Of a stretch of 64,000 nt of DNA, positions 59,552-64,000 are shown piece by piece. Below the pieces are notes generated by a model. The model ran no database searches, was not told the origin of the DNA, and saw only the letters and a program-made list of their open reading frames with translations. The DNA is from Ignavibacteriaceae bacterium. Its GTDB lineage: Bacteria; Bacteroidota; Ignavibacteria; Ignavibacteriales; Ignavibacteriaceae. Made by a program: the position numbers and the translations under genes. Location: positions 9,090-73,089 of the forward strand of contig JALNZG010000015.1 in NCBI GenBank assembly GCA_023229425.1, read 5' to 3'. The stretch's first letter is position 1; each line of letters starts with the position of its first letter.

Positions 59552-62500
59552 GTGATAAAGAATATTAGCAAAATCTCGATAGTGATTTTTCTTTTAGTCT
59601 CTCCTTTGTTTTCCCAGGAAGATATAAAAGTAATTTCATCTACGTCGTCAGCGATTGTAATTGAGTTCGCGCCTCAATATCAGCCGACAGAAAAAATCTC
59701 AATCAATAACCATGAATTTTCAAAAGTTTCTTTCTTTGGAGTTTCCGTTGAAAATTCGATGAATTTTGGGGAGCCTGCAATTCTCGCAAAAAGGATCAAC
59801 ATAGGCGTTCCATCAGAAATTGGTAATACGATTCAAGTTTTAGATTATTCATTTGAAGAAAAGTTCGGACAGCTTCTTCCGGTTCCTTTTCCCGTAAAGC
59901 AAAATGGGATAGCTGATTTCTCATATACCACCGGTGAAAATTATTTTCAAAATCAAAACGAGGACCTTGCTTCTTTTGGTGACTTTGGTTTTGTGAGAGA
60001 TTTCCCTGTGCAGACTATCTTGATTAAGCCCGTCCAATTTTTCCCGCAAGAAAATAAAATTAGATTGTACAAATCCATCCGGGTGAAAATTACATTTGCT
60101 CCTTCAGCATTAATTTCTAAAAAGAGCGATGATCTTTTTGTAAAAGATTTCCTTTTAAATTATGATGTTGCAAAATTTTGGAGCCGGGAGAATAAATCAC
60201 TAAAAAAAATTGCTGCCAATCCTTCCGTTCTTACCACAGGAAAGTGGATCAGATTTGAAGCACCGTCTGAAGGTATCTACAAAATCACCAGAACGATGTT
60301 GAGTTCATTTGGAATTGATGCTGCAACTGTTGATCCGCGAACGATAAAAATCTATAATAACGGCGGTTCAACTTTACCGGAAAACCCGGATGCGGGACGC
60401 GCGGAAGACCTAATTGAGAATGCCGTTCATGTTAACGGCGAGCAAGACGGAAAGTTTGATGATGGCGACTATCTTTTATTTTATGGCAGGGGAACTGATT
60501 TTTGGAATTTTGATCAGAGCAGTATAAAAATTGTCCGCTCTTATAATTCGTATTCAAAACAAAACTATTATTGGATAACGTCCGGCGGTACTTCCGGCAA
60601 AAGGATTTCTTCTCAGCCAAGTTTACAAAGCCCGGATAAGGTTGTTCAAACTACAACACAGGCTTATCTGTTTTATGAAGATGATAAAATTAATATCGGA
60701 AAAACGGGCAGGCATTTTGTCGGTGATGAATTTACGGAATCAATTAAAAGTAGAAGCTACTCCTTAAAATTAGATGGTATGTTGTCAAATTCAACTGTTA
60801 ATTACATAATTCAGTTTATTAATAACGCAACGATTGCTGTTCCATTGAAAGTGGAGGAGAACGGCACTACGCTTCTTTCTAAAAATTTAGCAAGACATTA
60901 CGAATACTCTTACGGAACCCTGGATAATAGTACGTTTTCATTTTCCGGTTCATTGCCTGATAATAGAAGTTTATTGAAATTTACGTATTCACCGCCGGAT
61001 TTTGCCTCTACTGGCTATTTGAACTATTACGAAATTTCTTATATGCGGGATTTAAAGTATTCTACTGAGAAATTGATCTTCTTTTCCAACGAAACGGGGG
61101 GAATTGTTGAGTATCAACTTTCAAATTTTGGTTCTACTAATATTAGAGTATTCAACATCAGTGATTTTGCAAATGTGAAAGAAATAAGTTCTCCTATCTT
61201 GCAGAGTGGGGGAGAGTTTAGATTTCAAGCAAATGAAATTTCCACTAAAAATTCCAAATACATTGCCTGCCTTGAAAGTGATATAAAAACTCCTGTCAGT
61301 CCCGTTGAAATGAAAAATCAAAATCTTCGCGGAACGGATGGGAAATCAAAATTCATTATCATTACTGCGAAGGATTTTAAAGTTCAGGCAAATCGTCTAA
61401 AAAATTACCGCGAGAATGAGAGCAAAGTAAAAATTTCAACAACGGTGATTGAGATTGATGATATTTTTAATGAGTTTTCCTGCGGTATGAAAGAACCTTC
61501 CGCTATTCGTGATTTCCTTCGGAACGCTTATACTAATTGGAGTGTGAAACCTGAGTACGTTTTGCTTTTTGGCGATGGTGATTATGATTACAAAAACATT
61601 GAAGGGATTGGAGGAAATTTTATTATCCCTTACGAAACAAATGAATTTCTGAGCGAAATTTATTCCTATGCTTTCGATGATTATTATGCTTCAATCCTTG
61701 GGAATGATACGACGCCGGATTTAGCTTTGGGACGATTACCAGTGCATAACAGCAGAGACGCCTCAGCTGTGGTTGATAAAATTATATATTATGAAACCCA
61801 ATCGGAACGGGGACCCTGGCGGAATTTAATTACTCTTGTTGCTGATGATGGAAAGAAAACGAATGGAGATGATGGAGATGAACATACTAGGTATTCTGAA
61901 GCATTGGCAAATTCATATATCCCCAATTCTTTTGATCTGAAGAAGATTAATTTAGCCGCGTATCCAACGGTTATAACCGGTTTAGGAAGACGCAAACCGG
62001 AAGTGAATCAAGCGATAATTGATGCCATAAATGATGGGACTGTTCTCTTAAATTTTATTGGACACGGAAGTCCCGAACTTTGGACGCATGAACAAGTTTT
62101 TGTTCAAAGCGTAACTATCCCACAATTAAAAAATAAAGATTATTTTTTCTTAACTGCGGCAACTTGCGATTTTGGCTATTTTGATAAAACCAGCGGACAA
62201 AGTTCTGCGGAAGATTTAGTGTTGAAAGAAAATTCCGGTGCAATTGGTTCGTTCTCATCCGTTCGGCCGGTTTATTCATCTTATAATGCGATGTTAAATC
62301 AAGCTTTTTATACAAATATGATAAAGAGTAGAAGAGATACATTGAATCTTCCTATTCCGATTGGTAAAGCCTACTTTTTGACCAAAAGTGTTTATCATGA
62401 TCCAAACTCTTTAAAATTTCATCTTTTTGCTGATCCAACGATGCGGTTACAATTACCGCAGGAAAATGCCTCGGTTGATTCTATTAATCATGCTTCAACT

Positions 62501-63529
62501 GCCACAAGCGCACAGATAAAAGCTTTAGGAAGGGTTAACCTTACCGGCGCAGTTCGCGATAAAAACAATTCAGTTAAAAGTGATTTTAACGGCGAAGGTA
62601 TTTTAACAATTTTTGATTCGCAGAGATTTGTAACCTATGATGATTTTAGCCCAGATTTCCTTGTTGTTCAACAGGGGGGAATAATTTTTAAAGGCAGAGT
62701 TAGTGTTGCAAACGGAATATTTTCAACAAGTTTTATTGTTCCCAAAGATATTTCCTATGAAAATAAAAACGGAAAAGTTGTTTTTTATTTTTTTAATAAT
62801 GAAAGCGACGGAGTTGCGGTAACTTCTAACATACTGATCGGAGGAACTGATTCTTCTGTTGTGAATGACGGCAAAGGACCCGAAATAGAGATACGGTTTG
62901 ACGATCTGCAGAACGAGAACGGATATTTAGTTAATCCAAATTCATCTTTATTAGTAAAACTATTGGATGAAACCGGCTTAAACACTACTGGCTCCGGTAT
63001 TGGCCATAAGCTGGAGGCGGTCTTAAATGAGAATGAAGCAAACACTATTGATCTTTCAAATTATTTTACCGGTGATCTTGATGCTGAAGGTAAATCGGGA
63101 CAAGTAAAATATAAATTTAGCAGTTTGGGCAAAGGTGAAAATAAAATTCTCATAAAAGCCTGGGATGTGTTCAACAATTTTTCATCTCAAGTTGAATTTT
63201 TTAAAGTTGTTGATAACAGCGGATCAACCATTGATTATGTGATGAATTATCCAAATCCGTCTAAAGGCGCGACCACTTTTACCTTTCAACACAATATTGA
63301 AAAACCTATTTCAGTTAAAATTAAAATTTATACTATTGCCGGAAGAGCAATTACTGAAATTGAAAAGACGTACGTTTCAAACGACAGATTTGTCAGAGTT
63401 GAATGGAACGGTAAAGACGCAGACGGTAACGAAATTGCGAACGGAGTTTATCTTTATAAAATTTTGGTAAATGCCGTTGACGGTTCCGTTGCTCAAAATG
63501 TTATTGGCAAAATGTCCATTGTTAAATAA
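59552..63529 (+). CDS. porU: PorU, type IX secretion C-terminal signal peptidase
   Basis: PorU is the outer-membrane sortase that removes the C-terminal signal of type IX cargo and attaches the protein to the surface. The 1325-residue protein has a signal peptide (to about SPLFSQ), a long N-terminal region, and a gingipain-type C25 domain with catalytic H838 (FIGHGSPE) and C872 (TAATCDFG), 34 residues apart. An Ig-like region and a C-terminal FlgD-type domain (NYPNPSKGATTFTF, GNEIANGVYLYKI) follow. The start is GTG, the only codon directly before the signal peptide. porV follows. Confidence 0.92.
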   Translation: MIKNISKISIVIFLLVSPLFSQEDIKVISSTSSAIVIEFAPQYQPTEKISINNHEFSKVSFFGVSVENSMNFGEPAILAKRINIGVPSEIGNTIQVLDYSFEEKFGQLLPVPFPVKQNGIADFSYTTGENYFQNQNEDLASFGDFGFVRDFPVQTILIKPVQFFPQENKIRLYKSIRVKITFAPSALISKKSDDLFVKDFLLNYDVAKFWSRENKSLKKIAANPSVLTTGKWIRFEAPSEGIYKITRTMLSSFGIDAATVDPRTIKIYNNGGSTLPENPDAGRAEDLIENAVHVNGEQDGKFDDGDYLLFYGRGTDFWNFDQSSIKIVRSYNSYSKQNYYWITSGGTSGKRISSQPSLQSPDKVVQTTTQAYLFYEDDKINIGKTGRHFVGDEFTESIKSRSYSLKLDGMLSNSTVNYIIQFINNATIAVPLKVEENGTTLLSKNLARHYEYSYGTLDNSTFSFSGSLPDNRSLLKFTYSPPDFASTGYLNYYEISYMRDLKYSTEKLIFFSNETGGIVEYQLSNFGSTNIRVFNISDFANVKEISSPILQSGGEFRFQANEISTKNSKYIACLESDIKTPVSPVEMKNQNLRGTDGKSKFIIITAKDFKVQANRLKNYRENESKVKISTTVIEIDDIFNEFSCGMKEPSAIRDFLRNAYTNWSVKPEYVLLFGDGDYDYKNIEGIGGNFIIPYETNEFLSEIYSYAFDDYYASILGNDTTPDLALGRLPVHNSRDASAVVDKIIYYETQSERGPWRNLITLVADDGKKTNGDDGDEHTRYSEALANSYIPNSFDLKKINLAAYPTVITGLGRRKPEVNQAIIDAINDGTVLLNFIGHGSPELWTHEQVFVQSVTIPQLKNKDYFFLTAATCDFGYFDKTSGQSSAEDLVLKENSGAIGSFSSVRPVYSSYNAMLNQAFYTNMIKSRRDTLNLPIPIGKAYFLTKSVYHDPNSLKFHLFADPTMRLQLPQENASVDSINHASTATSAQIKALGRVNLTGAVRDKNNSVKSDFNGEGILTIFDSQRFVTYDDFSPDFLVVQQGGIIFKGRVSVANGIFSTSFIVPKDISYENKNGKVVFYFFNNESDGVAVTSNILIGGTDSSVVNDGKGPEIEIRFDDLQNENGYLVNPNSSLLVKLLDETGLNTTGSGIGHKLEAVLNENEANTIDLSNYFTGDLDAEGKSGQVKYKFSSLGKGENKILIKAWDVFNNFSSQVEFFKVVDNSGSTIDYVMNYPNPSKGATTFTFQHNIEKPISVKIKIYTIAGRAITEIEKTYVSNDRFVRVEWNGKDADGNEIANGVYLYKILVNAVDGSVAQNVIGKMSIVK

Positions 63530-63636
63530 AATTAGACTATGCGGATTTTGTCACGAAGATAACTTTTAATAATTTTATAACGCTAAAAATGAATTTACTA
63601 ACTAATAATATATCTATCTCCTATGGAGGAAAACGA

Positions 63637-64000
63637 ATGAAAATGCTCTCAAGAATGTTAATGCTCAGCTTGATGATGATCGGTCTAACAAAAATTATTT
63701 ATGGACAAGGCGAGGCAGCCGTTCCATTCTTACTCCTGGCGCCCGATTCACGCGCCGGCGCTATGGGTGAGACCGGAACCGGGTTGGCTGATAATTCAGC
63801 GGCTATATTTTGGAACCCTGCCGGTATTGCTTTTTTAACCGGACAAGAAGCAAGTGTAACGCATAGTAACTGGTTACCTCAATTCAAACTTGATTTATTC
63901 TATGATTATTTAACCTACAGAAATTATATTGAAAGTATTCAAGGGAGTGTAACTTCAAGTATTACCTATATGAACTACGGTGAATTTGTCCGTACCGGTC
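63637..64000 (+). CDS. porV: PorV, type IX secretion outer-membrane protein (5' part)
   Basis: The frame is open from ATG 63637 to the window edge (121 codons seen; a full PorV is about 350-400). It has a signal peptide to about IIYGQ, then the PorV signature FLLLAPDSRAGAMGETGTGLAD and FWNPAGIAFL, as in FadL-type outer-membrane barrels. PorV carries cargo from the translocon to PorU. The ribosome site ggagg lies eight bases before the start. It is 107 bases after porU, so the pair is likely co-transcribed. Confidence 0.9.
   Translation, partial: MKMLSRMLMLSLMMIGLTKIIYGQGEAAVPFLLLAPDSRAGAMGETGTGLADNSAAIFWNPAGIAFLTGQEASVTHSNWLPQFKLDLFYDYLTYRNYIESIQGSVTSSITYMNYGEFVRTG

Overview
The window is about 64 kb of AT-rich DNA from a bacterium of the Bacteroidota/Ignavibacteriota (FCB) lineage. 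The placement rests on three type IX secretion genes (porX, porU, porV), a fused CcoN-CcoO cbb3 oxidase, promoters of the TTTG/TAnnTTTG kind, DUF1573 and DUF971 proteins, and frequent TTG/GTG starts. Ignavibacteria is my best guess from gene content; no 16S rRNA is present to settle it.

Layout. (1) 0.1-8.5 kb: a cbb3 oxidase cluster (ccoI, ccoS, fused ccoNO, a short ccoQ, ccoP, ccoG, ccoH, and a TauE/SafE-like membrane protein). (2) 8.6-12.8 kb: porX, tsaE, tsaB, a DUF1573 lipoprotein-like exported protein and accD. (3) 12.9-14.6 kb: a small accessory patch with an orphan AbrB-like protein, a stump of a D12-class DNA methylase, a HARE-HTH/nuclease-like gene and a phage-type adenine methylase. 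(4) 14.7-26.1 kb, all minus strand: hinT, a sigma54 response regulator, an acyl-CoA carboxylase beta subunit, acyl-CoA dehydrogenase, meaB, nadD, PrsW-like protease, a NatAB-like ABC exporter and a HEAT-repeat protein. (5) 26.3-32.2 kb: purC, DUF971, pgsA, pgpA, cinA, thpR, recA, recX.

(6) 32.2-45.5 kb is a defence/accessory island between recX and birA. It holds a coiled-coil protein, a minus-strand operon of a type IIG restriction-modification enzyme (split by an in-frame stop), a DUF262-DUF1524 (GmrSD/SspE-like) protein and a four-helix-bundle protein, and then two divergent HipA-like kinase/DUF3037 gene pairs. The two pairs lie between the same flanks: an identical 15-bp leader on the left and a DUF5131 gene (intact after pair 1, a 3' fragment after pair 2) on the right. 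This cassette arrangement is the best candidate here for an undescribed system. An ORF6N gene with two related palindromes and a stump resembling TcmP lie between the pairs.

(7) 45.5-55 kb: birA, hsp20-dnaK with a possible sigma54 promoter, a UvrD/PcrA helicase, a PPi-type phosphofructokinase, and a fused homocysteine methyltransferase/MTHFR. (8) 55.4-64 kb: tRNA-Gln and tRNA-Glu, two paralogous lipoproteins, a thioredoxin-like ferredoxin, nth, an HD-domain protein, and porU followed by the start of porV, which runs off the window.

The core genes are ordinary. The interest is in the accessory island, its gene remnants and its palindromic repeats.
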